From the NCBI RefSeq assembly GCF_921293095.1, contig NC_060247.1:56765111-56829110 (forward strand): 64,000 nucleotides of DNA, read 5' to 3'. Every line of letters begins with the position of its first letter. Position 1 is the stretch's first letter. Positions 45,177-59,213 of this stretch are shown in pieces. The translations under genes were made by a program, and so were the position numbers. The notes beneath the pieces were generated by a model. It was given only the letters and a program-made list of their open reading frames with translations, had not been told where the DNA came from and did not search any database. The stretch comes from Ischnura elegans (taxonomy: Eukaryota; Arthropoda; Insecta; Odonata; Coenagrionidae).

Positions 45177-48100
45177 ACTCTTTTCTTCCTATGTATAGGT
45201 ACATTGATTAGCACCAAATCAAAAAGTATTTTTATTCTGCAACCGCATCACTGATAGATTTTAATGCTGACCCATGAGTGAATTGCTTTTGATCCTTTCC
45301 ACTAATAATTAGTGCAGACAACAAAATTCTTTGGCAAAATTCATTTTTCTTTCTAGAAGTAGTTATGTAGTCAATTTCAGAGTAATTCCATGAAGTGAAA
45401 TGTGTGTAAAGGTGTGTTTGCATTGTTGATTATTAATTAATTGTTGATAATTTATTTTTTTAGTATATTATTGATTTTTAGTTTTGTTATTAATTTAGCA
45501 TGAAGAGTTTTCCTCAAAGTCTTTCAGATTATTGATATGACTTATTGAATGAAATTCAAATTTATTTTATGCATTGTGATAAATAACCTAATACTGCATT
45601 GCCTACTACTACTTGATATGGATGTATATGTTTTGCCTTTCAGTTTCTATGTTGTGTGGAATTTATATGTTGGATTTTTAATCTTCTTCAAGATATATAA
45701 GACCTACTGTCACTAATTTTTCCTTTTTTGGCTGATTTTAACACTGCATGTTCATACTTTTTGAGAAAAGCACTTACTAGTGATCTAATGCCAATACCTC
45801 ATGCGATTTCCATTATGAATGTATACATACATGAATTGCAAGCTCACCATTTTAACCCACTGCTGACCACAAAAATTATGAGGGGTTGCAAGCGATTTTT
45901 AAGCATAGTCATACTAATACAGTGTGATTGTCGAGAACTTTTATTCATCATATATACTCATCTGAAGTCTCTATGGTCCCATTTCCAGGGTATACCATGT
46001 TGATTTGTGTGCTGAAGGTCCTAGTTGGCTTTTAGTACGTGTATTGGTTTGAGTATATGAAGAGTTGTGAAAATTTTTGCCCTTATTGAAGGCATTTAGG
46101 CAGTATTTTTGTTTTTCACTTTTGTTTGGTAGCATTTAGTGAATTGATCACATGTTTAATTAATAGAAAAGATATTTATAATTGAATTTTATTAGCTCAT
46201 TTTGCTTTATAGTCAGCCAGAAGTAAAAAAAATTAAAGTACTCAAACATGAAATAGTGGAGTAAAAATTAATTTTCTCGTGCTGTATGAGGTTCATGATG
46301 AGATGGAATCTGGTTGTATTTAAAAAGTGTATGGGTGCAAGAATTTTCAAACCTGTCTCAGTTTTGAGATTCTTCTAAAGGACAGGAAAACACGTTTCAA
46401 ATTGCTGCAAAAATTTGTCATTACTACTGTTTACACTAACTTACAAGCTTATGTGGAGAAGATACTGTATAAAGTGTGTGCCGCACAATCATTTCTTAAG
46501 TTCATTGGAATAATTGTGTTTCTGTGTAATTGTACTCCCTTGGTTAGGTAAAAATGCTCTGGAAAACTGATTTTTGACCCCTCACTGAGAAAATATCTTA
46601 ATGCCTAAATTAAGGAATTATCTTCTAAACTAATTTGATTTCCTCACTTTTATAATACCTACACTCTTTGTATATCAGCCAATTTTAACCAAGTGTTTAC
46701 TCTGCTGGACATGATGTGGTTAGGCTATGTATTAGAATATTTCTCTTACATGTGTGAGATAATGTGCGATTGTATTGTGCATTTCTTCATGAGAAAATGA
46801 GTTATTTTCCTGAAAATATGTGTTTTTATGAGGTGTGCCACATTAATATAGCCTTACAGTCTTCAATGGCACACCCTATGTCCACACTTCAAGTCAGATG
46901 GAACAATGGTTATTTCACTTCTATCCAACTGGAGGCATCTCTCATTGGAGAGAGAGAGAGGAGGGGTGGTTTAATAATGATTTATGAAGCCAATGGATCC
47001 TGTTATATTGCATCATAAAAATGAAAGACTTTGCTATTGCTTGAAAGGTAAAATTTACTCAATAAAAGAATTTTTTAAGTAAAGCATTTCCTTATTAAAT
47101 ATTCAAACCTCCTTAATTGATGATACGATTAATAAACCCAAACATTAATGCTCTTAAGAATGGAATGAGTGCTTGGCCAGTTTCTATCAGCTAAACGCTA
47201 ATTCTAACATCCCTTTGAGAACAATGGTGTCATTTTATTGTAGTCGTGAAGTAATTTACTAGATCTATCCCAAGTTTAGTCTTGAATCAAGGTCAAGTTT
47301 CAGCTCCATCATTTGCATACCATGCAAGTGAACCCCCAAACATGTCATCACTCTTCAAATAAATCCTCCCAAAGTTATTTTCTGGCTATGGCCTTTGAGA
47401 TGGGTCAAATCTTTCATTGTCGAAGAATTGAGGAGGGAAATAGACCGCTCACAGAAGACATAATTTTCTGTATAAAGTTTATATCTTTAAGTAGATACTC
47501 AAATGCTGTATTCTTTCAGTAATTGCCAATTAATATGGTCCAAGTGACACCCATGGCACCAAGAGCTCCACCTAATTTCCTTGAGAAAGGGCATAGGAGC
47601 TGAAATAGTTACAAGAACATGTACCTGAAACCTAGCTCAACATTAAGAAGGTTAATGCTGTAATTTTGCATGTATTTGGATTATTAATGTATTTTAACAT
47701 AGGTTATATACTTATTTAATATAGAATGCAAATGCCATTTGTTACATTAAGTGCATTAACTGGTCAATGCCTTTTACTCTGAAGGCAATATTTCCTTACT
47801 TGGGCTCTTTGAAGTCGAAAAAAAATTGTTCTTCACCTTTCTGGGGTGGGAGCATTAGTATCTAAGATGTTCTTTAGCTATTTGATAAACCCTTGCATAG
47901 AGCAGTTATGCTGGAAGAGGTAGAAACATAGGCATCACTATTTTATTTAAAGTACTCGATGCCACTGTACAGACCACTTGCCTGATATATCAGGTGTTAA
48001 AAAGTTTTGCATGTGTATAAGAAATTCAGAGTGGGTCAATTTCTTATATTTCTTAGTCCATTCCTTCTCACATACTGTATTATGTGAGGCTTGGGAAAAG

Positions 48101-50892
48101 GCAGTACTGTTAGAGCAATGTATTTAATATTTGATTGCAAAATAGTAACTTGGAAAAATATACCACACCAGAAGGAATTTATAACCTCATTCCTCGAAAT
48201 TTGTTAAGCTTGGATAATGCATTTTTGTGGACACTTTTGTAACCATAGCTCACTTTAAATTAGTGCATCCAAACCATTTAGTTGGCCAACCTAATCAGTC
48301 TGATCCGTGTAGCTGTTCTGGATCCCTTCTGGCCACTTAGGGTTTTCATCCAGTTCGCCACATCCGGGATCTCTATCATACTTCTTCTGCACATTCTACT
48401 TTTTGACAGATATTGCTAGAGATAACTATTTTTCCAACAATGCCTATCTTCACTTGTTAGCTCTTTAACTATATACAAAAAAATTTCTATAATTCTAGTG
48501 AGGTAGAAAAACTGACATTATTAGGTTACAGCAGAAAAGTATCTAAAGAATTATAGTTTGTGACCAAGGTTTTATGTCTTATAACCAAAATTTCCATAAT
48601 GGGGACTGAAATGTATATGTACCAACATGCATGTTAAGTGTTCAACTTAAACACAGTAGGACGTAAACCCTACTTTTAGCCACATCCAGAATATGATAAT
48701 TTCCCAAAAACAACTTCAGTCTACCTTTGCAGAATTTGCTTCTTTGGAGAAAAAAGATGTATGCCATTGATATGACATTCATTAAGAATATGCGACCACT
48801 TGGCTAAGGGGGAGCAGCCCAACATTCCATAGAGCTTTAAGTGTAGACACTGCACTAATATTACCATTCTAATGGGCCATTTTAATGAATAACTATTAAA
48901 CCAAGACTGTTAGTTGTCTCTATGGCCATTGAGATTAGCCGCATGGAATACATTTTGCAATGGCAGTTGTGTTTGTAGACACACTGAAAGAGTTAAGTAA
49001 ATCCAACAGGGTTAAACTCTGGCATCTGTAAATAACACCTCAGAATCCAACATGTCAGGACAGTTATCGCTAAAAGTATGCATTCATTCGTCTAATTAAG
49101 CATACCCAAGTAATCACAAATTAAGTTACATTTTACATTGTTACTATCTCGATTAGTATAAGAATCAGCTACATCATTAATTCATGTCAAAGTGCACAAT
49201 CCTGAGCTACTTCAACTTCATCCTAATCTATGAAAACTAATGCGTAAAGCAATGAAATATTTCTAAGAACTGTATAAAAAAAGAGTAACAAAAAATGGGA
49301 GTCGTTGCATGATTTTGACATCAACTTTCAATAATCCAAGGTATCACTGTAATTAGAAACAGCCAATATTTCTAAAATATCTTAATGAAATTCAATCATA
49401 AGATGCTACTTCAGCATAAGGTAGAAATTAAGGCCAATAACCACATGCACTAGACTTCTCCGTGAATCACCCAAAATTAATATAACTGATGTATCCCAAT
49501 GAGATTTAATTAAGTATGAAGAAGATAAAGATTCAAGTGAGTGGCCATCATGTGAGTAAATAGCGAGGTAATAATTGAATTAAGATTGTTCCAGATGGTG
49601 GTTATAGTACTTTTACAAATAATAAATTATGATTGCCTGTTAATATATTTCATTATGATGTCTACCATACAAACACTCATTTAGTAGACCCCACATCAGA
49701 GAACTGATGTCTGCATGTCATACGTCCAATTAAAAAAATTACAGGAACTTCACCAAGATACTGTTTCCACATTTTATTGATTGGTCATTTTCAGTTGTCA
49801 AAATTCACTAAATTATAATAATTATGATAAAGCAAACAATAGTCATTAAACTTTACACGGAGAGATCAACATAACTATTAAAATAAAATGCAGTGAAAAG
49901 ATGAAAATGCTTGGCAGCAATAAATACACTTTTAGTGCAATGGAAAGCAAAATATTAAACTATATAAAAATCATAATAAAACATTATCAGGCAGTAAATT
50001 ATGTACACTTAAGAGCAATTGAGTAAATATTTGCTAGTCAATAATTGTTACACATTAATGTTAGTAATTGAAATCTAATTCAAAGTATGCATTCAAACAA
50101 AATGATTACCAATACAAAAAGATGGGTCATATCTGAGTAACTCCTATAAATTCAACACAGTAGAATTGGTAGTATTTTGTAATGAAGCCACACTGTACTT
50201 CAATGAGCTTACCTTAAAACAACTAAAGATTACATACTGCACATTCAATTAATACAATTCATTTATTTGCTTGTTAGTAAGATCCCTCATCATACAGTTT
50301 TCGGTGGTGGCTCACACTTCAACTTTTCAACCCATTGATTAAAATAATCCATAAAAATACCACAGCCATTCAAGTATAATAGTTTCTTAAAGAAATAATA
50401 ATATCACAAAATTTGTACAGTTCTCGAAAAGATCTCTTCAAATCATTGTTGCCCTAAGATTTTACAATGAAATCATTCAAATGTGATGGCAGTAAGGCAC
50501 AAAAACAAAGGCCCAATGTCAGTGAATTTTTTTCAAGCTACTAACCATACCATCATTGACATGGCCACTTGCTCATTGTCTGAAATATGTGTAGAAAAAC
50601 AAGAGCATGTTACACATGCTCTACCCCTTTAACAGTAATTTACCTAAAATAATGATTCAATGCCCAAAGTGATGTAGATAAGTTATTGTGCATTTTACAC
50701 ATTTCACTTTGCATTCATACTAGGTATATGCAAATTTGACTTCACCCTTAAACTAAAAATAAAGAGAAAACAAAACAACTCAGATGAGTACAATTTTAAA
50801 ATCCAAACCCCCAGCCATGGACATACCACAGCATTATATAGGCTGCATAAGGAGAAGGCAAGGGATTATTAAAAGCTTTTTCCTTCACCCTG
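45177..50892. other. Spacer between convergent PIGZ and LIPT1
   Basis: 5.7 kb of AT-rich sequence holding the 3' UTRs of both genes. AATAAA at 47061-47066 is a possible PIGZ signal, but it would make a 1.9-kb UTR. Open frames at 45728, 46327, 46764 and 47313 resemble no known family. I see no transposon ends or SINE promoters here, which makes it the quietest spacer in the window. Confidence 0.5.
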
Positions 50893-53800
50893 TCAGACGG
50901 ACTGCATTACTTTGCGGACACACGAAGCAACAAAACGGTTCTTTTCTCCTCCTTGCCCTGGCTGCCCTGCTCTACCAGATGGATCAGTCACTGCAAAAGA
51001 CTCATCAAGAATGCGCAATGCTTCCTCAGAGAAACGTTTCCCTCTCAGATCAGTAACAACAGCAATTTCTCCACCATTAGGAGCTGCATTCAGGAAGCCT
51101 GGTGGGATGGTTATAGTCACATCAGACACTCGACCGCTAACCACTTCCATCTTTACCGTTAGCTGAGCTGGTGATGCATCATTTACAGGCACCTGAAGAA
51201 ATAATTAATCATAATTACTTACTAAGACATTTTACTTGCAGGAAATTACAAAATTCAAATTAAAAACTCATAATTCACCCATGACAGGTGAAAAATGTGG
51301 AGGACTAATATCATGCTTGACTCTCTTATTTAAGGGAAAATATTTACTATGAACTAATTGGGTATTACTATGGTGTTATTGCTAACAGTTAAAATTATTT
51401 GCAGAAATGCTAATTTTAATAAGTCCATAAAGATGCAGTAAAATTGTAATCGGCCTAAACCAAGTGGCATTAATGCACAGGAAATGAAACACTACTGTTT
51501 GCGCTCCTTGATTAATGTATTAAGACAAAGCGATACCTCCACTGCAAAAACACAACAATCCCCCACCAAATCAAATCTGCTCCTCTACTAGCACAACAAT
51601 ACGAATCCGCTCAGCTGGCAATGTCCGGAGCATAACCACTCATCTCCTATTCTCCAAGCATGGGGGTGAGCGATTATGCTCCGGACACTGCCAGCTGAGA
51701 GGATTCGTATTGTTGGGCTACTAGATGAGCGGATTTGATTCGATGGGCGATTATTGAACGTTTTTGCCATGGAGGTAACGAAAGGCTTTCAGTGTTTTCA
51801 ATAAAAATGACATTGATGCACAAAATAATTAATGGAGACAATGCTACAAAATTTAATAGGGAAAGCAATGGTGGATCCAGAGGGGGGATTGTACTTTATC
51901 CCAAGCCCACAACCAACAATACCAAGAACATTTAAAGAGGAAATGATTACCCTCCACCCACACCACATGGTGTACTAATAGAAAACAACATCCTCTTGAG
52001 AACTGAAATTACACCTACTATGGTCATGTCAGATTAAAAAAAAATTAAATTTAGATTATTGAAGTGAATGTTAAAAATAAGAACATATCATTTGGCATAC
52101 CTTTTTCAATTTATCGGCCTCAGCAGAGGACATGGCAGCTTCCCCAACAGCTAACTCACGAGGAATGGTAAATGTTCTTGTAACATCAAATTTAGGTGTT
52201 TTGCCAAACCTCCAAGCCCAACTGCTCATCTCCTGACGCAGCTTTTCCAAACCTACGGGTGAACACCAGCCATAACACAACAAGAAAAATAATGTTGTCT
52301 AATGAGAATTCACTAATTCAACCTGGAGGTGAAATTGAATAGAAGAGGAGTCTGGCCCTATGCTGACCTGGGAACCAGCTCTCAGCTGGGTTTATTAGTT
52401 GGAAACCACGACGGGAAACAACCCCAGTTCCCAAGTTCTTAGCATCTGACCTCAAGAACTCTCGACCAACTGCTGCCAAAACATGGTCCACTGTGAGACC
52501 AGAACAAACTTCACTTAGATTCCTCACCGGTGAAGGCAAAGATCTAGTGGCATTAGTATGAATTCCATCCTGCCAAGATAAAAATAGAACAAATTCCTGT
52601 TAAGTCACCAATAATATTATTTAAGGGTTCATGTATTTCTCAACACTAATTAGATCAATGAGATAAAACATAATGACACAACCCATACAATAAAATTCAA
52701 AGAGAATTATACATACCATCAGACAAGAAGTTCTATTAGGGTATAAAACCACAAAAATGTGTGTCAAGTTGAATTTGAAATACTTATACATTGATACATA
52801 TTAAAAAGTACTACTACTTACATCTTCCTTGTGCATTGAATCATGCAAGTTTGGCATGTTGACATTAACCAATAGGGTGCAGTGGTGATATGCATTTGGT
52901 TGCCCAAGTTTTGCTGCAGTCCCAGATATCTGCTAAAGCATTTGTTAAGGAAGTACTGATAGGAGGGGATCAACGGAAATAATTTGGCGTTGATAAAATC
53001 AATGAAAAATTACTTTTATACTTCTACATACTCAAACATAAATGAAGGATAAACTAAAACTAGTTTCAATGAATTAACCAAGTTGCATAACACATGAAAT
53101 TCCAAGTTGGGGAACATATTGCAGTAAAAAGGACATAACAGCCTCCAGAAATTATAAAATACACATACATATATATTTTATAGTGTGATACTCAATTAGT
53201 CTAAGACATAAAATTACCTTAGCAAGAAAATTGATGTATTGGTTTAAAATAACTTAAAAAAGTTTCGATTCCAAGTTTCTTTCAACAACTCTATCATATT
53301 GAATTAATTATTGAATGCATTACATCCTTTTAATACACACTATTCTTTCCATTCATCACTTCATTCATTATAATTTTCTGGTATCCAGCATCTACAGGGT
53401 GGTATCCAGAAGTAGTAGGACTGTTTTTTTTCTGCATGGGCGGAAAGATTGAGGGGGGTCTGCAAGACTGGATGTCGTGGGGGGGAGCCTTGGGAATCAG
53501 TTTTGACGTGCGGCAGTCGCCTGCGTGCATTAGTTGAGTGTGGACTACTGTTTTAGTGACCTCCTGTTTTGACGGCTCGTCGTTAGTTGCGATGGAGCAA
53601 AATTTAGAGCAGCGATACGCCATCAAGTTTTGCTACAAACTTGGAAAATCGGCAACAATACTTACGCAGGCCTACAAGGAGGATACCATTGACCGTTCCT
53701 CAATATTTAAGTGGCACAAGTTGTTTCGGGATGGCAGGGAGCTCGTCGAGGACGACCAATGTGCCGGGCATCCGTCAACCTCGAAATCGACGTTGATTGC

Positions 53801-55830
53801 ATTTTTCGACCATCATGGAATTGTCCATAAGGAGTTTGTACCTCCTGGCCATTCTGAAAATGCAAGATTTTACGTGGAAGTGCTGCAAAATCGGATCACA
53901 TGCGTATTACCAGACCTGGTGGGGCATTGGAAGCTCCACCACGACAATGCACCGTGCCAGGGCACGTGGATTGTGAGGGATCTCCTGGCTAAATTCAGCG
54001 TTTCCACGATGCCTCACCCCTCTTACAGCCCTGATGTGGCACCACTGAACTTCTTCCTGTACTCCAGGATAAAAAGGCAGCTCAAGGGGCATCGCTTCGA
54101 CACGGTGGAAGCAGTCCAAGCGGCGACGACGAGGGCACTGAACAGCATCCTGGAGGACGACTTACAGAAGGCCTTCACGACCTGGAAGACTCACTACCAG
54201 AAGTGTGTGGATACCCAAGGGGTCTGATCTCTGCATTTCTCCAGGGTTTTCTTCCGCGTCAGATTGTTGGTTGACAACAGTTTCGCTGGCTATCCTGCCA
54301 GCGTCTTCAGGTCGAAGGTTCAGTGCTACTACTTTTGGATACCACCCTGTATCACATGTGATACAGCACCACATCCTCCACACAATTTTATCTCAGGTAT
54401 AAGAAAGTTGTAATACCACAAAAATTTTAATTCTTGCATTTACAATTAACCATAATGGGAACTTTTCACACTGCTAAACCAGAAAGTTCCAAACAAATTT
54501 AATAAATCAACTTTGACAACTTTGGAAGACATATGGAAAAAATCCTCATTTGTAATCAATATTTATAATGAACAATATTTTCCATATCAATTTTACTCGT
54601 CTTAAATCCTACAAATATTTGGATAAAGATTAAAGCATCCCTCAGAAGGACCAATGTTCACCGATAATAGAACCAACGGCATATTGATAATAATAAATGA
54701 TCCATAAAAAATTATTCGAGAGGAGGAGAAAATGATCATGAGCAAGTTTTACACCAGATTAATTGTAAGTTCATTTACAAAGTACTTCCCTCACACCCAA
54801 ATACAAATCACGGAGCTAATTCTAGATATTGATTGGTAATTTTTCTTCGAAAGTCTTAACTTAAATAAAAAATAAACGGATCCACAACTAACTATCACAG
54901 GCTTTCATTTCACTCCGTCCTTGAAATCCGAATATTACCAAAATTTGATGCAGAAGCGTAAACGCTATTCTGAACCATGATGGCTCCAGTTGTTCAGCTC
55001 GACTTGATGACATAATTGAACATATTTTAACCGAATTTTTAAAAGTAATTTGCAAATTATCTTCCACCGATAATTCTCTAAAGAAATAGATGTTACAAAT
55101 ATGAGGAGTGCTATTAACTCCAGTAGTTTACACCGCAACCATTATAGTTCGGATATTTATAATAGTAACAATGACTTAAAATATGTTTTCCTATTGATTA
55201 ATAAAAAAAGGATACTTTATAATCTCCTTCTATTAGAATATCCTCTCTGGGGGATACTGTGGTTCGAATTCCAAATTCGGAATTGAGTGCACGACCGATC
55301 AATTCCAGGTTAGAGCGACGGTTGTATCGTCCTCTTGGAGTAAAGAATGTCAGATTTAAGTTACCACCATCATGATACACAGTACCCCCTCCGGAGTTTC
55401 GACGGGCAATAGGGATTCCAGCTTCGGACAGCCTCGACACGTTCGCCTCGGCCCAGGGATTTTGATGTCTTCCAACAACCACGCATGGAGAATTACGCCA
55501 AAGCAATAGGACATGATGCTTTGAGAAATCAAAGTGGCGGTATATCCAATCTTCAAGAGCTATAGACAAAGAGAACGAAACAAATGATTGTCACGTAGAC
55601 ATCGTGGTGGGCTTTGTTGAAGATAGTAATTAAAACTTACCCAAATTGGTGAAGATGTCACTTGACTGGGATATTAACACTGATTTCACGACATTGGTGC
55701 CTTTATCAGCATCCGAAGAATAATTATGACAAGACAAAGCAATAATTGGCTTAATATCTTTCCTCAAAGGCTTAGCAAATGCAGACTTCCCAATTCTACA
55801 AAGGGTACCCTTAATCAATGTTTGCGCCAT
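50893..55830 (-). CDS. LIPT1: Mitochondrial lipoyltransferase 1, complete
   Basis: LplA/LipB-fold enzyme that transfers the lipoyl group to the E2 subunits of 2-oxo acid dehydrogenases in the mitochondrion. Exons in transcript order: 55830-55641, 55559-55216, 52929-52822, 52569-52368, 52252-52101, 51192-50893 (stop at 50893-50895). All joins keep frame and give 431 residues (human LIPT1 373). The start is the ATG at 55828-55830; the first 60 residues are basic, poor in acid residues and fit a targeting peptide. Core motifs: LLLWRNSPCVVVGRHQNPW, then RRNSGGGTVYHD (residues 116-127), then K178-ISGTAAK, whose lysine is split from the motif by intron 2 and matches the LplA active-site lysine. The C-terminal domain starts with WAWRFGKTPKF. 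Intron 2 (52930-55215) contains a deleted mariner and intron 5 a long palindrome. The acceptor of exon 3 has a weak pyrimidine tract. LIPT2 and LIPA families are excluded by motif order. Confidence 0.94.
51525..51785. repeat. Long imperfect palindrome in LIPT1 intron 5
   Basis: Arms of about 115 bases pair with each other around a loop of about 40 bases at 51640-51680. The core GTCCGGAGCATAA with CAGCTGGCA is inverted at the right as TTATGCTCCGGAC with TGCCAGCTG. Pairing continues outward through AATACGAATCC and GCAAAAAC to CCTCC. The structure matches a foldback miniature element and would form a strong hairpin in the pre-mRNA. Confidence 0.75.
53395..54349 (+). mobile_element. mariner element, internally deleted
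   Basis: 955 bases with inverted ends CAGGGTGGTATCCAGAAGTA and CAGGGTGGTATCCAAAAGTA, 19 of 20, flanked by TA on both sides (53393-53394 and 54350-54351). The single open frame (53538-54227) joins the N-terminal helix-turn-helix (from MEQNLEQRYAIKF) directly to the C-terminal part of the catalytic domain (STLIAFFDHHGIVHKEF, LHHDNAP, YSPDVAPLNFFLY). The middle of the transposase with the first catalytic Asp is gone, and the last catalytic Asp of the usual APCDFF block is Asn. It is therefore non-functional but still an uninterrupted frame. In LIPT1 intron 2, opposite strand. Confidence 0.9.
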
Positions 55831-58367
55831 TGTTAACTTCAAAATATTACTCTAACAAACAAAATACGGAAATAATGAGTATTTTATATTCCAGGCAAAT
55901 GAGGTCACAGAGGGTGAGTAACAGTATTAAAACGATACAATATTGCTACAAAAAACTAAAATTTGGGTAAAAATTAAACACTAAATTTTAAATGTTGTTT
56001 TTTTGAGATGAAGCTAAAGACACCAAGAAATCGTGAACAGTTATAGTCTGATGAAGCCACTTCCAAGTTTGATGGAGCTGGCTGATTCTGAATCGGAGAT
56101 TCACACAATCTCGAGGACAGTCCATTCGCATTCCTCCTTGTACCACCAGAAACAGGTAAATCTACACTTCAACAACACACAGCAAAGCGAACACACTTCA
56201 ACGGATAGAGAGACAAAAACTCCCTTAGGATTTCGACGGTCTACTTAGGCTAAAAATATTCCCAGGAGCAGCGACATAGCCAGTTGGCAACAGGATATGG
56301 CGTCCGATCATGCACTGATCAGGTGGACGAGTGAAGGGCATTTTTATTGGCTGCGGCAAGTTGCAGCTAACCTAACAAATTTTAACGCTTGTGAGCAATC
56401 AAGAAACTTAATTAGATTTAGCACTAATTCTGTAATATTTCCCATTTTACCATTCTTTTACCCGTAAAATTCCTGAAATATAATGAGATAGTTTTTTATT
56501 CACAGCATTTGCATATTAAGAGAAGGTCACAATTCCGTCATGGTGGCAATGGATTTTTTTTATACAACTCGTCGTTAGGCCGTTATCAAGGAGTGAATAC
56601 TCGCTGTTATTTTTTTCATCAAGCAATAATAATTGAAAATAAATTAAATATAAATATTAAAATATTCGGACCAGATATTTACAAACAACCACTGCATTAC
56701 ACGGCGATGAAATTATATGCATTGGGAAATTTCCTAACTCCATCGTATTGGTAATCGGTGGTGACCATTGCCCTCGAGAAGCGCAAGAAGAGAGACATAC
56801 GCAATAGATAGCCATAGTGATTAAGGTGCTTGTCCCTAATGGCGACAGAGAAATCTTAGATTTCAGGAAGTTTGTATATTGCGTTTATTCATAGAGATTA
56901 TATAACTTATGAACTTATTATTCAACAATGTGGGTGCTTGCCTTCATGGCATATTGCTAATCAAGGATTAAATGACAACGCAATCGTATTTAGATGTTTT
57001 TTCCATGAAAAATGATTTCCAAACTCTACGAACACGCTACAATAAATCAGAAATTCGTGGCGCAATCACAGGATCATTAATTAGAGCCATTCCAAGGACT
57101 AGAGTATCCCGCGCGTTATCAATGGAACACTGGCATACTCTGTGCTGTGGTTACATTAGTCGGCCGAAGCAATTTTCGAAAATATTCAACTCAGCGTTTT
57201 CGTTTAAAGGAAGGATAAGGATTATAACTAAATAAATTTATAAGTTCACCCTCATCTGACCTCAATTGAAATGGATATAGGGAAGGTTGGGCTCAAGGAC
57301 TGCGGGGATGTGCCGAAAACCGGCGGAAAGTTCCCCAACCTTGATAAAACGTGGCTTACATCCCCTAGGTGGGAAACAGAGAGGAAGCTTCAAGGTTTAA
57401 GGCAGACAGCACCAAGAGTCAATGGCAATGGAGGAAGTCCACGCACGCTGCACGTGAAAGCTGAAAAAAAGCAAGCCAGAGCAAGCTGCTGCGCTGAGCA
57501 CGTGCAACAAATAAGGACAAGAACAACCGACGGATGATATAAGAAAAATGTCTTGGCCTATACAGAATTTATGAAAATTCCCTCATGATTGTTCAAAATT
57601 CACGCTCATTCCCAAACCTGGCGGCTCAGCTCTCATGCACTGTTACGCATAGTTAATATTCAAGCGCACTCCTGTATGACGCACGTAGGCGCGATAATAA
57701 CAACGCAATTACAAACATTACTGCGCAATATAAAGCGAACTTCAACGCCGTTGCGATTGAAAATTAAAAAAAAGATAAATGAACGGGTAGCACAGTTACA
57801 GTTGTTTATCTCGTGTCTCCTCTCATTGTCAGAACGAACTTTCTATTATAAGAAAAATTGTTTTTCTTTCTTTTCCGATTTCCGCACGAGGTGAATGACC
57901 AAGTCGCTCGCAGGCAATAAGGGAAATGTTTAGGTTTTATTTCCTTCCACAGAGATTTGCGAACTCTTCATGCAGTCTTTCAAATCTATCGAATCCTTCA
58001 GTGTTGGCGGTAATTTACGACGGTAATAATTGTGTAATGTGCAATCACCTACTACATTTAGATTATGAAAACAGGAGGGATTTGAGAATCCACTTCATGT
58101 GAGCTTTATTCTCGCATTTTTGTTTCAAGCGAGAGGTTGTCATTGAGCAATTTCTCCATACTATATGGCTACGAGAGTACACTCGTTTTCCATGCCTTAA
58201 CGCAGAAGCTTCTCCATTTATGACCTGTCAGTGAAGTAAGTACATGACCCTATACTGGTTAACTGATTTTAAAACGAACACTAAAAACTCGAATACTCTC
58301 AAAAGTATGAGGTATGTACATAACTCAAACCTGAAGGCCGCGAACTACCATCCTCGTCCCTACATAT
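55831..58367. other. LIPT1 upstream region, no gene recognised
   Basis: Contains the LIPT1 promoter, not resolvable by eye. Open frames on the plus strand at 56033-56248, 56972-57235, 57271-57537 and 57589-57894 are each 70-101 codons, match no family and show no clear splice context. The 57271-57537 stretch is more GC-rich than its surroundings and could be repeat-derived. Confidence 0.4.
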
Positions 58368-58623
58368 CAGGGACGCCGACTTACAAAAATTATTGGGGGG
58401 GCCCAAACTCTTAAAAATCTTACCCCGAGAAATTTTATAAGTAGTGAGTTTTAAGTTCATTAACCATTTTAGAAGAGTCATATGATCAAAATTAGAACTC
58501 TGATAACTCGAATCTCGATATCTGGACACTCCGGGGAAAATCGACAAGCCTGACACATTTTTTCCTCACACCCATATAACGAATTTTTGAGGGGGCTCGG
58601 GCCCCATGGAGTCGGCGCCACTG
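58368..58623. mobile_element. hAT miniature element with perfect 8-bp target duplication
   Basis: 256 bases, ends CAGGGACGCCGACTTAC and, inverted, CAGTGGCGCCGACTCC, flanked by CTACATAT on both sides (58360-58367 and 58624-58631). A G-run and a GGGCCC block lie next to each end. Non-coding. Confidence 0.88.
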
Positions 58624-59213
58624 CTACATATCTACAATCGCATTTACAATTGATGCCAGAACGACATAAGAACATCGCTCGTGGTGCAACTACATCTGTT
58701 GGGGATGCGTAAGTTCAGCTTCTTTTGTCATTCTCAGATAGAAACGAGGGGGAGGGAGAAAAAAGGAAAAAGCCGGCCGGGCGATTATGTAGGTCACAAG
58801 ACCACAGCCGGTGAATAATTAAAAGTTGTATAAATTATTTTCCCATGAAATCGCACTTGTTGGAGGCAAATTTTTTGCCAAAAACGGTGCTGGCATATTA
58901 ATTAAATTCAATATAGAATACATATACACTTCTATTCTTATACTACTAGTGAATCGATGCCCAAACTACGCAAAAAATGTAATTATGTGCTATGATCTAT
59001 GTTAAGAGAAGCTAAGTCTTAAACCCTTTCGCTGCTGCATACTGTCCAGAAACCTAACCGTAACATGCGGCTAAAGAGCTGAGCTCATAGCAGGAAGACA
59101 GAAAAAGTACATTCACAGAAGCATACCGAGCGAATGTACCAGGTATATTCAGAGCAGTGAAAGGGTTAAATATAACAGTGTAATGGCCTCATAAAAATTA
59201 AAATTCAGTCTAC

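Noticed and set aside
57271-57537. 88-codon, GC-richer open frame
   Set aside because: No family resemblance, no splice context and no neighbouring exon; not supported as a gene.
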